The position numbers and the translations under genes are program-made. A DNA stretch of 32,972 nt from Streptosporangiaceae bacterium (GTDB lineage: Bacteria; Actinomycetota; Actinomycetes; Streptosporangiales; Streptosporangiaceae). Location: the NCBI GenBank assembly GCA_019245115.1, contig JAFARZ010000318.1:1-32972 (forward strand), given 5' to 3'. This document shows positions 7,321 to 15,611 of the stretch, piece by piece. Under the pieces are notes generated by a model. The model saw nothing but the letters and a program-made list of their open reading frames with translations. It did no database searches and was not told where the DNA came from. Every line of letters begins with the position of its first letter. Position 1 is the stretch's first letter.

Positions 7321-7441
7321 GAGCCAGGGCTGGCTTGGGGCTGGGGCTGGGGCGGGCTGGCTTGTGGCTGGGGCTGGCTGGGGCTGGGGCCGGGGGTAGC
7401 TGTGGGCTGGCGTTAGCTCTGGGCTGGGGTAGCTGTGGGTG
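7321..7441. repeat. G-rich low-complexity tract (GGGGCT repeats)
   Basis: A run of GGCTGGGGCTGGGG-type repeats directly downstream of the M16 stop codon. The segment 7337-7356 (GGGG-CT-GGGG-CT-GGGG-C-GGG) fits the pattern of an intramolecular G-quadruplex on the plus strand. The frame that is open here encodes only Gly/Trp/Leu repeats and is not a credible gene. Confidence 0.6.
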
Positions 7442-7443
7442 GG

Positions 7444-8745
7444 TTAGGTCAGGGCCGAGGTGAAGGTTTCTTTGTCGTCGAAGGGGCCGACCACGGCCAG
7501 GGCCTTGGGGCGGGTGAAGATGTCGGCGGCGATCGCGCGGACGTCGTCGTGGGTCACCGCGTCGATGGACGCGAGGATCTCCTCGACCGGCTCCAGCCGC
7601 GGATAAACCAGCTCGGCCTTGCCGAGGCGGCTCATCCTGGAGGACGGGTCCTCCAGGCCGAGGACGATCGAGCCGCGGACCTGGCCCTTGCCGCGAGCCA
7701 GTTCGCCGTCGGTGAGGCCGCCGTTCACGACCCGAACGATCTCCTCGGTGCAGATGGACAGCACTTCGTCCGCTTTGGACGGAAGGCAGCCCACGTAGAC
7801 GCCCCACATGCCGGTGTCGGCGTGCTGCGCCGTGAAGCTGTACACCGAGTACGCCAGGCCGCGCTTCTCCCGCACCTCCTGGAACAGCCGGGACGACATA
7901 CCGCCGCCGAACGCCGCGTTGAGCACGCTGAGCGCGAACCGGCGGTCGTCGGTCCGGGCCAGCGCCTCGCAGCCGAGCACCAGGTTGGCCTGTTCGATGC
8001 CGCGCGACACCAGCTGGACACCGACGCCGGCCTGGTCGCCCAAACCGCTTCCCGCGCCAGCGAGCCGAGGCAGCGCGGGCCGGGTGGAGGCCGGCGATTG
8101 CCGCAGGGCGTCCGCGAACGCCGACCGCGCCAGCTCCACCACAACGTCATGGTCCACGTTGCCCGCGGCCGCGACGACGAGGTGCTCCGGGGTGTACCTG
8201 GCCTGGTAGTGCTCGTAGATCTGCTCGCGGGTGATCGCGTTGATGGAGTCCACGGTGCCGAGAATCGGCCGGCCGAGCGGAGTGTCGCCGAACAGCTTGG
8301 CGCTGAACGCCTCGTGCACGGTGTCCGCGGGGTCGTCCTCGTTCATCGCGATCTCTTCGAGGACGACATTGCGCTCGGCGTCCACGTCCTTGGGCGCGAT
8401 CAGCGAGTTGGCCACCATGTCGGCGAGGACATCCACGGCCAGCGGCAGGTCGTCATCGAGCACCCGCGCGTAATAGCAGGTGTACTCCTTGGCGGTGAAC
8501 GCGTTCATCTCGCCGCCGACCGCGTCCATCTCCGACGAGATGTCCAGCGCGGTGCGCTTGCTGGTGCCCTTGAACAGCAGGTGCTCCAGGTAGTGCGTGG
8601 CGCCCGCGTGGGGAAGATCCTCATCGCGGGAGCCCACGCCTACCCAGATACCGATCGCGACGGAGCGTACCGCCGGCAGGAACTCTGTGACGACCCGCAG
8701 GCCGCCGTCCAGGACTGTGTGCCGGACGCTGGATTCGGTGGTCAT
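7444..8745 (-). CDS. M16 family zinc metallopeptidase
   Basis: A 433-residue pitrilysin/processing-peptidase-like enzyme. The inverted zinc motif HYLEH spans residues 51-55 (His51, catalytic Glu54, His55). The third ligand is Glu131 in VVLEEIAMNEDDP, 76 residues after the second His, as expected. The second half carries the family's VREKRGLAYSVYSF segment (about 291-304). Length fits the single-chain bacterial M16B type, which acts on peptides or misfolded fragments in the cytoplasm. The ATG follows directly after the pnp stop (TAG then ATG), so it is co-transcribed and probably translationally coupled with pnp. The order rpsO-pnp-M16-dapB is conserved in actinobacteria. The physiological substrate is not known. 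Confidence 0.93.
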   Translation of the reverse strand: MTTESSVRHTVLDGGLRVVTEFLPAVRSVAIGIWVGVGSRDEDLPHAGATHYLEHLLFKGTSKRTALDISSEMDAVGGEMNAFTAKEYTCYYARVLDDDLPLAVDVLADMVANSLIAPKDVDAERNVVLEEIAMNEDDPADTVHEAFSAKLFGDTPLGRPILGTVDSINAITREQIYEHYQARYTPEHLVVAAAGNVDHDVVVELARSAFADALRQSPASTRPALPRLAGAGSGLGDQAGVGVQLVSRGIEQANLVLGCEALARTDDRRFALSVLNAAFGGGMSSRLFQEVREKRGLAYSVYSFTAQHADTGMWGVYVGCLPSKADEVLSICTEEIVRVVNGGLTDGELARGKGQVRGSIVLGLEDPSSRMSRLGKAELVYPRLEPVEEILASIDAVTHDDVRAIAADIFTRPKALAVVGPFDDKETFTSALT

Positions 8746-11097
8746 CTACTCGTGGTGTCCCCGTGAGCGGTGCCGGGTCCGCCGGCGCCCCTCCCCGTCG
8801 CCGCCCCGGTCGCCGTCACGGTCGCCGCGGTCACGGGCGGGGCGAGGCGCACGGTCGCCGCCCCGGTCGCCGTCCGAGCCACCGGACAGGTCCTCGCCCG
8901 CGGCCTCCCGCTCGAGTACCTCGACCGGGACCAGCGACAGCTTGCCGCGGTCGTCCACCTCGCGGATCTCGACCTGGATCTTGTCGCCGATGTGCACCAC
9001 TTCGTCGATGTTCTCGATCCGCTTCCCGCCGTGCAGCTTGCGGATCTGCGTGATGTGCAGCAGGCCATCCTTGCCGGGGAGCAGCGAGACGAACGCGCCG
9101 AACGTGGTGGTCTTGACCACCGTGCCCAGGAAGCGCTCGCCGACCTCGGGCATGTGCGGGTTCGCGATCGCGTTGATCGCGGCGCGCGCCGCTTCGGCCG
9201 CTGGGCCGTCCGTCGCGCCCACATAGATCGTGCCGTCGTCCTCGATCGTGATCTCGGCGCCGGTGTCATCCTGGATCGAGTTGATCATCTTGCCCTTCGG
9301 GCCGATGACCTCACCGATCTTGTCCACCGGGACCTTGATCGTGATGATCCGCGGCGCGAACGGGGACATCTCCGCGGGCGCCAGGATCGCGCTCTTCATC
9401 ACATCCAGGATCGTCATCCGGGCTGCCCTCGCCTGCTTCAGCGCGGCGGCCAGCACCGAGGCCGGGATGCCGTCGAGCTTGGTGTCGAGCTGGAGCGCGG
9501 TGATGACCTGCTCGGTGCCCGCCACCTTGAAGTCCATGTCGCCGAACGCATCCTCGGCCCCGAGAATGTCGGTCAGCGTCACGTGCTGACCGCCCTCGTG
9601 GATCAGGCCCATGGCGATGCCGGAGACCATGTCCTTGAGCGGCACGCCGGCGTTGAGCAGCGACATCGTCGAGGCGCAGACCGAGCCCATGCTGGTGGAA
9701 CCGTTGGAACTGATCGCCTCGGAGACCTGGCGGATCGCGTAGGGAAACTCCTCGCGGCTGGGCAGCACCGGGATCAGCGCGCGCTCGGCGAGCGCGCCGT
9801 GGCCGATCTCGCGTCGCTTGGGCGAACCGACCCGGCCGGTCTCACCGGTGGAGTACGGCGGCATGTTGTAGTTGTGCATGTAGCGCTTGGTGCGCTCCGG
9901 GTTGAGTGTGTCGATCATCTGCTCCATCCGGAGCATGTTCAGTGTGGTGACCCCCAGGATCTGGGTCTCGCCGCGCTGAAACAGCGCGGAGCCGTGCACC
10001 CGGGGAAGCACGCCGACCTCGGCGGACAGCGGGCGGATGTCGGTGAGGCCGCGACCGTCGATGCGCACGCCGTCGCGGATGATCCGCTCCCGTACGAGCT
10101 TCTTGGTCAGCGCGCGGAACGCCGCGCTGATCTCCTTCTCCCGGCTCTCGAACTGCTCGGCCAGCTTCTCCTTGACCAGGGCCTTGACCCGGTCGACCTC
10201 GCCCTCGCGGTCGTGCTTGCCCGGGATGGTCAGCGCCTGGGCGAGCTCGGCCGACACCTCGGCGGTGACCGCGTCGAAGACGTCCTGCTCGTAGTCGGCG
10301 AACACCGGGTACTCGGCCGGGGCCTTGTTCTCGGCCGCGGCCGACTCGGCGGCGAGGTCACGCTGCGCCTCGCAGAGCACCTTGATGAACGGCTTGGCGG
10401 CGTCGAGGCCGGCGGCGACCGTGTCCTCCGTCGGCGCGACCGCGCCGCTGCCCTCGTCGCCCAGCAGCTTGAGGGTCTCCGGGGTCGACTCAGCCTCGAC
10501 CATCATGATCGCGACATCGCCGTCCTCCAGCACCCGGCCGGCGACCACCATGTCAAACGTGGCCTGGGCGAGTTGTGAGTGGTCCGGGAACGCCACCCAC
10601 TGGCCCTTGATCAGCGCGACCCGCACACCGCCGATCGGACCGGAGAACGGAAGGCCAGCGAGCTGGGTGGACATGGACGCGGCGTTGATCGCCACCACGT
10701 CATACAGGTGCTCGGGGTGCAGCGAGAGCACGGTCGCGACGACCTGGATCTCGTTGCGCAGGCCCTTGACGAACGACGGGCGCAGCGGCCGGTCGATCAG
10801 CCGGCAGGTCAGGATCGCGTCCTCGGACGGACGGCCCTCCCTACGGAAAAACGAGCCGGGAATCCGGCCCGCCGCGTACATCCGCTCCTCTACGTCCACC
10901 GTGAGCGGGAAGAAGTCCAGGCCCTCTTTGGGCTGCTTGGACGCCGTGGTCGCGGATAGCACCACGGTCTCGTTGTCGAGAACCACCAGGGCGGAACCGG
11001 CGGCCTGCCGGGCGAGCCTGCCGGTCTCGAACCTGATGGTGTGGACGCCGAATTCACCGTTGTCAATAACGGCTTCAGCACTGCGGACACCCTCCAC
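8746..11097 (-). CDS. pnp: Polyribonucleotide nucleotidyltransferase (PNPase)
   Basis: A 783-residue 3'-to-5' phosphorolytic exoribonuclease that degrades RNA to nucleoside diphosphates and can add tails. Two RNase PH-like domains are present (about 10-230 and 325-555) with an alpha-helical linker. A KH domain follows, with IGEVIGPKGKMINSIQDDTG (about 595-615), then an S1 domain with GTVVKTTTFGAFVSLLPGKDG (about 655-675). The last 75 residues form an Arg/Asp/Gly-rich tail typical of actinobacterial PNPases. GTG 11097 is well supported by AAGGAGGT eight bases upstream. It lies downstream of rpsO, separated by about 240 bases that hold a candidate promoter and hairpins, and its stop abuts the M16 start codon. 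Confidence 0.97.
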   Translation of the reverse strand: MEGVRSAEAVIDNGEFGVHTIRFETGRLARQAAGSALVVLDNETVVLSATTASKQPKEGLDFFPLTVDVEERMYAAGRIPGSFFRREGRPSEDAILTCRLIDRPLRPSFVKGLRNEIQVVATVLSLHPEHLYDVVAINAASMSTQLAGLPFSGPIGGVRVALIKGQWVAFPDHSQLAQATFDMVVAGRVLEDGDVAIMMVEAESTPETLKLLGDEGSGAVAPTEDTVAAGLDAAKPFIKVLCEAQRDLAAESAAAENKAPAEYPVFADYEQDVFDAVTAEVSAELAQALTIPGKHDREGEVDRVKALVKEKLAEQFESREKEISAAFRALTKKLVRERIIRDGVRIDGRGLTDIRPLSAEVGVLPRVHGSALFQRGETQILGVTTLNMLRMEQMIDTLNPERTKRYMHNYNMPPYSTGETGRVGSPKRREIGHGALAERALIPVLPSREEFPYAIRQVSEAISSNGSTSMGSVCASTMSLLNAGVPLKDMVSGIAMGLIHEGGQHVTLTDILGAEDAFGDMDFKVAGTEQVITALQLDTKLDGIPASVLAAALKQARAARMTILDVMKSAILAPAEMSPFAPRIITIKVPVDKIGEVIGPKGKMINSIQDDTGAEITIEDDGTIYVGATDGPAAEAARAAINAIANPHMPEVGERFLGTVVKTTTFGAFVSLLPGKDGLLHITQIRKLHGGKRIENIDEVVHIGDKIQVEIREVDDRGKLSLVPVEVLEREAAGEDLSGGSDGDRGGDRAPRPARDRGDRDGDRGGDGEGRRRTRHRSRGHHE

Positions 11098-11184
11098 GGG
11101 TGAGACCTCCTTGCGGTAGATCCCGCACCCACCCGCCGCCGTGCCGCTTGTGGCCTGGCTGACCCGTTAGGGTTGCCGGCCGGT

Positions 11185-11327
11185 CTTCGATCGAAGTCCG
11201 CGGGTTCCGCGCCCAGCTATGGAGCAACTACCCGGGGACCACTACCGAGGACCGGCCCTGGCGCTCGGGGCCGGGGGCTACGGGATGTCATGTGTTTCGT
11301 ATTAAGTTGTGTCAGCACCTATGTCAG
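11185..11327 (-). promoter_or_regulatory. pnp leader: candidate promoter and hairpins
   Basis: On the minus strand, CTGACA (11327-11322) and TAATAC (11304-11299) are separated by exactly 17 bases and could form a promoter between rpsO and pnp. This would give a leader of about 195 bases. The leader contains a hairpin with arms CCGGCCC and GGGCCGG (11252-11274) and the 12-base palindrome CTTCGATCGAAG (11185-11196). PNPase genes in other bacteria are controlled through structured leaders, so autoregulation is possible here; the promoter call rests on hexamer match and spacing only. Confidence 0.45.
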
Positions 11328-11335
11328 GCGCCCGG

Positions 11336-11605
11336 TCAACGCCGGATGCCGAGGCGCTCCCTGGTCGCGCGGTAGCGGTTGATGTCCTTCTTCTGCAGGT
11401 ACTTCATCAGCCTGCGACGGCGGCCGACCAGCAACAGCAGCCCGCGGCGGCTGTGGTGGTCGTGCTGGTGCACCTTGAGGTGCTCGTTGATCTGGTTGAT
11501 GCGCCTGGTCAGCAGTGCGACCTGGACCTCCGGCGAACCGGTGTCACCCTCACTGGTCGCGTACTCCGCCAGGATCTGCTTCTTGGTGGCGGTGTCGAGC
11601 GGCAC
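11336..11605 (-). CDS. rpsO: 30S ribosomal protein S15
   Basis: An 89-residue primary 16S rRNA-binding protein of the small-subunit platform. The sequence PLDTATKKQILAEYATSEGD and the segments GSPEVQVALLTRRI and HHSRRGLLLLVGRRRRLMKY are diagnostic. The last of these holds the conserved His/Ser/Arg residues that contact rRNA. GTG 11605 is chosen because it gives the standard length and is preceded by AAGGAG at six bases; the frame stays open further upstream without family support. Placement before pnp is conserved across bacteria. Confidence 0.97.
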   Translation of the reverse strand: MPLDTATKKQILAEYATSEGDTGSPEVQVALLTRRINQINEHLKVHQHDHHSRRGLLLLVGRRRRLMKYLQKKDINRYRATRERLGIRR

Positions 11606-11782
11606 GTGGCTCCTTAGGAATGTGAAGCGATGGACAGTGTTCTCGCACGAGGCAGCCGCATGAGGGTGCAGCTCATATCTGTGTAGCACAGTACCTGTAC
11701 GACACAGCCCCGCATAACCCGGCCATGCGCCAGGTAGCGTTTCACACTACCACGAGCGCCGGAGCAGTCACGCCGATGAGCG

Positions 11783-11811
11783 TAGGCACACCGGCGAGGC
11801 TCTCTTAAACT
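11783..11811 (+). promoter_or_regulatory. Candidate leaderless promoter of the FUSC gene
   Basis: TAAACT at 11806-11811 ends six bases before the ATG at 11818, placing the transcription start at the start codon. TAGGCA (11783-11788), with four of six matches to TTGACA, lies 17 bases upstream. There is no Shine-Dalgarno sequence. The region 11690-11782 between this promoter and rpsO also holds GGTAG/CTACC self-complementarity but no clear further element. Confidence 0.5.
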
Positions 11812-11817
11812 GGCCAA

Positions 11818-14052
11818 ATGGTCCAGACAAGCGTTGCGGTGACGTCTGCCGAGGAGGCCGACGCTCAGCCAAGACGGCGGCCGGAGTGGGTGCCGCAGTG
11901 GTCGGTCCCGTCGGCCTACCGCGCGCTGCGCACGGTGCTCGTGGTGCCTGCGCTGTTCGCGCTGACCTTCGAGGGCTTCGGCAACCTGCAGATAGCGCTG
12001 TTCGCCGCGTTCGGTGGGTTCGCCAGCCTGGTCCTGGCCAACTTCGGCGGCACCCGCCGGGACAAGCTGATCGCGCATCTTGGCCTGGCGGTTACCGGCT
12101 CGATCGCGCTGATCATCGGCACCGCGGTGAGCGGCATCACCGCGCTGGCCACGATCGTGACGATCCCGGTGGCGTTCGGCATCTTCTTCGCCGGGGTGGC
12201 GGGCCCGAACGCGGCCGGCGGCGTGACCGCGGCGCTGCTCGCCTACGTGCTCCCGGTCGCCTCGCCCGGCAACGCGTCGATGATCCCGGACCGGCTGGCC
12301 GGCTGGTGGCTGGCCTCGGTGGTCGCGACCGCCGCCGTCCTGCTGCTGTCGCCGCCCGCCGCCGGGGACCGGCTGCGCGCGGCCGCGGGAGCGACCGCGC
12401 GAGCGTACGCGGACCTGCTGGACGCGCTGGTCCAGGGCGGCGCCACGCAATCTCAACGGGCAGCCGCGGTGGCCGCCAAGCACCAGCTCATGGTGACGTT
12501 CGCCAGCACGCCTTACCGGCCGACCGGGCTGGCCACGGCCGACCAGGGGCTGGGCAGCGTCGTGGAGGAACTCGAGTGGTGCGGGGTACTGATCACCGAC
12601 GCGATCGACGAGGACTCAGACTTCCCTGAGGACCGGGAACTGCTCGCGGCGGTCGCCGCCGTGCTGAAGCAGATCGCCGCGCTGCTCGGCGGCGCCGACA
12701 TCACGCCGCGGATCGAGGCGATGGAGCAGCTACGGGTCGCCGGCTGTGAGCGGCAGCGCGCGTCGGATGCGCACACGCCGGACGACGCGCTCGCGGTGGC
12801 CAGGCGCGCCTTCCATGAGCAGGCGATCGCCGTCGCGGTGCGGGCCGTGGTCGCCGACGCCATGATCGCGACCCGGCGGGCCGACCCGGAGACCATCGCG
12901 GCGCGACGCCGGGGGTGGTACGGGGCGCCACCGGAGGGAACCGCCGCGGAGCGCCGGGTGGCGGCGCTGCATGGGGCGGTCGGGGTGCTGGCCCGGCACG
13001 CCAGTTTGCGTTCGGTCTGGATGCTGAACGCCATCCGCGGCTCGCTGGCACTTGCCGCCGCCGTGCTGGTGGCCGACCTGTCCGGAGTTCAGCACGGGTT
13101 CTGGGTGGTCCTCGGCACCATGTCGGTGCTGCGCACCAACGCGGCGACCACCGAATCCACCGCGCTGCGCGCACTCGGCGGCACGGTCATCGGGTTCATC
13201 GTCGGCGCGCTGCTGCTGCTCGGCATCGGCACCAGCACCGCGGCCCTGTGGGTGGCGCTGCCGATCGCGGTGGCGGTCGCCGCCTACGCGCCGGGTGCGC
13301 TGCCGTTCATGTTCGGCCAGGCGGCGTTCAACGTCGTGGTCGTGGTGCTGTTCAACATCCTGATCCCGGTCGGCTGGAAGGTCGGGGTGCTGCGCATTGA
13401 GGACGTGGCGATCGGCTGTGTGGTCAGCCTGGCCGTCGGACTGCTGTTCTGGCCGCGCGGGGCGGGGGCGATCGTCGGCGACGACCTCGCCGACTCCTAC
13501 CGGCGCGGCGCCGCCTACCTGACCGAGTCGGTCAACTGGGCGCTGGCGTTGCGCCCCACGCCGCCCACCGGGTCGGCGGCAGCCGCGATCACGGCTGGAA
13601 TCCGGCTGGACGAGGGGGTCCGTGGTTTTCTGGCCGAACAGGGCAGCAAGCGCGTGTCTCCTGAGGATCTGTGGCGCCTGGTGATGGCGAGCACCAGGTT
13701 GCGGCTCACCGCGTACTCGCTGGCCAGCCTGCGACCGGAGCACGCGTGCGCGCCACAGCCTGACGGCGCCGAGCCACCGGGCATGGCGGAAACCCGTGTC
13801 CTGCTGGCACGGACGGCCGGGAACCTGGCGGAGTTCTACGATCAGGTGGCGCTCCTGGTCGGCAGGCCGGTGGCGAACCAGGTGATCGCGCCGCTGCGCG
13901 CCCCGTCGCTGGATGATCTGGAGCAGGCGCATCGTCACGCGCACCTGCTGTGGATCAGGGAGAACCTGCATCACCTCGCCTCACGCGCCCCGGTCCTCAC
14001 CGAGCCCGCGGCCCGGATCGCCGAGCAGCGCCGCCAGCCGTGGTGGAGGTAA
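11818..14052 (+). CDS. FUSC family membrane transporter
   Basis: A 744-residue protein with two membrane blocks, each of about five or six helices (about residues 37-190 and 400-550). A soluble helical domain separates them (about 195-390) and a cytoplasmic C-terminal domain follows (about 555-744). This two-block plan and segments such as FWVVLGTMSVLRTNAATTESTAL match the FUSC/aromatic acid exporter-like superfamily. In the second block RALGGTVIGFIVGALLLLGIG follows the first helix pair, as in YccS and AaeB relatives. The substrate is unknown; efflux of aromatic acids or other amphipathic anions is the family-level inference. ATG 11818 has no ribosome binding site but a well-placed -10 box. 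It is divergent from rpsO and converges with the aldo-keto reductase gene. Confidence 0.85.
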   Translation: MVQTSVAVTSAEEADAQPRRRPEWVPQWSVPSAYRALRTVLVVPALFALTFEGFGNLQIALFAAFGGFASLVLANFGGTRRDKLIAHLGLAVTGSIALIIGTAVSGITALATIVTIPVAFGIFFAGVAGPNAAGGVTAALLAYVLPVASPGNASMIPDRLAGWWLASVVATAAVLLLSPPAAGDRLRAAAGATARAYADLLDALVQGGATQSQRAAAVAAKHQLMVTFASTPYRPTGLATADQGLGSVVEELEWCGVLITDAIDEDSDFPEDRELLAAVAAVLKQIAALLGGADITPRIEAMEQLRVAGCERQRASDAHTPDDALAVARRAFHEQAIAVAVRAVVADAMIATRRADPETIAARRRGWYGAPPEGTAAERRVAALHGAVGVLARHASLRSVWMLNAIRGSLALAAAVLVADLSGVQHGFWVVLGTMSVLRTNAATTESTALRALGGTVIGFIVGALLLLGIGTSTAALWVALPIAVAVAAYAPGALPFMFGQAAFNVVVVVLFNILIPVGWKVGVLRIEDVAIGCVVSLAVGLLFWPRGAGAIVGDDLADSYRRGAAYLTESVNWALALRPTPPTGSAAAAITAGIRLDEGVRGFLAEQGSKRVSPEDLWRLVMASTRLRLTAYSLASLRPEHACAPQPDGAEPPGMAETRVLLARTAGNLAEFYDQVALLVGRPVANQVIAPLRAPSLDDLEQAHRHAHLLWIRENLHHLASRAPVLTEPAARIAEQRRQPWWR

Positions 14053-14109
14053 CCGGGTCAAGTGCAGCTCCATGGATGTGACAATCATGGGGTTGCGAGC
14101 GGGTGTTTC

Positions 14110-15063
14110 TCAGTAGCGGGTGCCGGTTACCTGGATGGCCAGGGGAGCTAGGACGGCCAGGTCTTCCTGGGTGAGGGTTACGTCCATGGCGGCGATGTTC
14201 TGCTCGAGCCACTTGATCCGCTTGGTGCCGGGAATGGGAGCGACCGGGACGCCCAGGCGCTCCTCCTGCGCGTAGACCCAGGCCACGGCGACCTGTGCCG
14301 GGGCCACGCCCTTGGCTTCGGCGATCTTGCGCACGGTGTCGGCGATCGCCTGGTTGGCGTCCGCCCCGCCGTCGGCGAACCGCGGGTTGCGCCGCCGGAA
14401 GTCGTCGGAGGTCAGGTCGGCCATGTCGACCGTGCCGGTCAGGAAGCCGCGGCCCAGCGGGGAGTACGACACGAGCGAGACGTTGAGCTCGCGCATGGCG
14501 TCGAGGGCGTCGCTCTCCACGTCGCGGGTCCACAGCGAGTACTCACTCTGCACGGCGGCGATCGGGTGCACAGCGTGCGCGCGACGCAGCAGGTCACTGG
14601 TGGTCTCGGACAGGCCCAGGTACCGGACCTTGCCTTCGGCGACCAGCTCGGCCATCGCGCCGACAGTCTCCTCGATCTCGGCGTTCTCCGCCGGGCGATG
14701 CAGGTAGTACAGGTCGATATGGTCGGTGCCGAGGCGGAGCAGGCTCGCTTCCGCGGAGCGCTTCACGTAGTCGTGCTCGCCGCGAACGCGGCGGTGGGCG
14801 TCGCCGGCGGACCGGTCGATGCCGAACTTCGTCGCGAGTTGCACCTCGTCGCGGCGGCCGGTGATGGCCCGGCCGACCAGGACCTCGTTGTGCCCGGCAC
14901 CGTAGATGTCCGCGGTGTCGAGGAACGTGACCCCCAGGTCGAGAGCCCGGTGAATGGTGGCGACGGACTCGTCCCAGTCGGTCGCGCCGTACCATTCGCT
15001 CATTCCCATGCAGCCGAGGCCCTGGGCGGACACCGTAAGGTCACCTAGCTTGGTGGTGCGCAT
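14110..15063 (-). CDS. Aldo/keto reductase
   Basis: A 317-residue NADPH-dependent (beta/alpha)8-barrel oxidoreductase. The catalytic tetrad is visible: Asp49 and Tyr54 in LDTADIYG, Lys79 in ATKFG and His122 in YYLHRP. The C-terminal half has PLGRGFLTG and IPGTKRIKWLEQN, the segments that bind the cofactor's nicotinamide and 2'-phosphate in this branch of the family. ATG 15063 has AGGAAAGG upstream; the open frame further up overlaps the regulator gene and is not needed. It lies two bases after the merR-like stop and is evidently transcribed with it from the MerR-type promoter. Substrate aldehyde or ketone unknown. Confidence 0.93.
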   Translation of the reverse strand: MRTTKLGDLTVSAQGLGCMGMSEWYGATDWDESVATIHRALDLGVTFLDTADIYGAGHNEVLVGRAITGRRDEVQLATKFGIDRSAGDAHRRVRGEHDYVKRSAEASLLRLGTDHIDLYYLHRPAENAEIEETVGAMAELVAEGKVRYLGLSETTSDLLRRAHAVHPIAAVQSEYSLWTRDVESDALDAMRELNVSLVSYSPLGRGFLTGTVDMADLTSDDFRRRNPRFADGGADANQAIADTVRKIAEAKGVAPAQVAVAWVYAQEERLGVPVAPIPGTKRIKWLEQNIAAMDVTLTQEDLAVLAPLAIQVTGTRY

Positions 15064-15065
15064 TA

Positions 15066-15464
15066 CTACCTTTCCTGGCTTTCCTGGCTTTCTTGGCGCT
15101 GCGCTTCGCAGACGTGGCGTGAGTAGGAGCCGATCTTGTAGTCGAGGATCTTGAGGCATTCCCGCTGGGTAGCCAGGGCCCGGCGGACCGCGACCCGGTG
15201 GGCTCTCAGCAGCTCGAGGCGTTCCTCCTGGCCGGCGCCGGACCTGACCAGTTCCGCATAGCGTTGCATGTCCTTGACCGGCATGCCGGTCTCGCGGAGC
15301 TTGGTGATCAGGGCGAGCCAGTCCAGATCGCCTTCGGTGAACCGGCGCCGGCCGTCGGCGGTCCTGTCGATGGGTCCGAGCAGGCCGATACGCTCATACC
15401 AGCGCAGCGTGTGCTGGGACAGACCGCACTTGGCAGCCGCCTCGCTGATGCTCCAGGTCGTCAC
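15066..15464 (-). CDS. MerR family transcriptional regulator
   Basis: A 132-residue regulator. The winged helix-turn-helix is at residues 1-70: TWSISEAAAKCGLSQHTLRWYERIGLL, then the wing GRRRFTEGDLDWLALITKLRETGMPV. A coiled-coil dimerisation helix (about 75-115) follows, and then a short C-terminus with two cysteines (Cys103 in ATQRECLKILDY and Cys119 in SRHVCEAQ). The region is too short for a large ligand domain, so sensing by the cysteines or through the short tail is possible but unproven. GTG 15464 starts seven bases after a -10 box, suggesting a leaderless transcript. It is co-transcribed with the aldo-keto reductase gene and probably controls the pair through the palindrome at 15481-15498. 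Confidence 0.9.
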   Translation of the reverse strand: MTTWSISEAAAKCGLSQHTLRWYERIGLLGPIDRTADGRRRFTEGDLDWLALITKLRETGMPVKDMQRYAELVRSGAGQEERLELLRAHRVAVRRALATQRECLKILDYKIGSYSRHVCEAQRQESQESQER

Positions 15465-15471
15465 AACAACG

Positions 15472-15502
15472 AGCCTAGAAGTTAGAGCAAGCTCTAACGC
15501 AA
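15472..15502 (-). promoter_or_regulatory. MerR-type promoter with palindromic operator
   Basis: On the minus strand, TTGCGT (15502-15497) and TAGGCT (15477-15472) are separated by exactly 19 bases, the long spacer typical of MerR-controlled promoters. The palindrome GTTAGAGC-AA-GCTCTAAC (15481-15498) fills this spacer. The -10 box ends seven bases before the regulator's GTG, so the transcript should be leaderless. The design indicates that the MerR protein twists the DNA to bring the hexamers into line, activating its own operon. Confidence 0.85.
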
Positions 15503-15611
15503 CTATTCTCTCCGCGCCAAGGCCTCGCTGCGCTCGGCCGGCTTGGGGCCACGACGGAAATTGCCGACCCTCCGGGACGGCAACCGCCGCGGCGCTCGCT
15601 TCGCTCGCCCG
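15503..15611. other. Intergenic spacer with shared 16-base palindromic motif
   Basis: This stretch between the merR promoter and the end of the DUF4230 gene contains CCTCGCTGCGCTCGGCCGGC and GCTCGCTTCGCTCGCC (15594-15609). The latter is identical to 6856-6871 in the dapB upstream repeat. Such short clustered self-complementary strings look like repeated intergenic sequences of this genome. No gene or tRNA is visible. Confidence 0.5.

Noticed and set aside
6961..7416. A 151-codon plus-strand frame
   Set aside because: It spans the dispersed palindromic element and G-rich repeats, and its translation follows the repeats; no family resemblance.
8770..10578. A 602-codon open frame on the plus strand
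   Set aside because: It lies exactly antisense to pnp and its translation is Arg/Asp/His/Leu-rich with no domain; such shadow frames are normal in high-GC DNA.
11614..12483. A 289-codon minus-strand frame overlapping the FUSC gene start
   Set aside because: Antisense to the FUSC reading frame and without domain resemblance.
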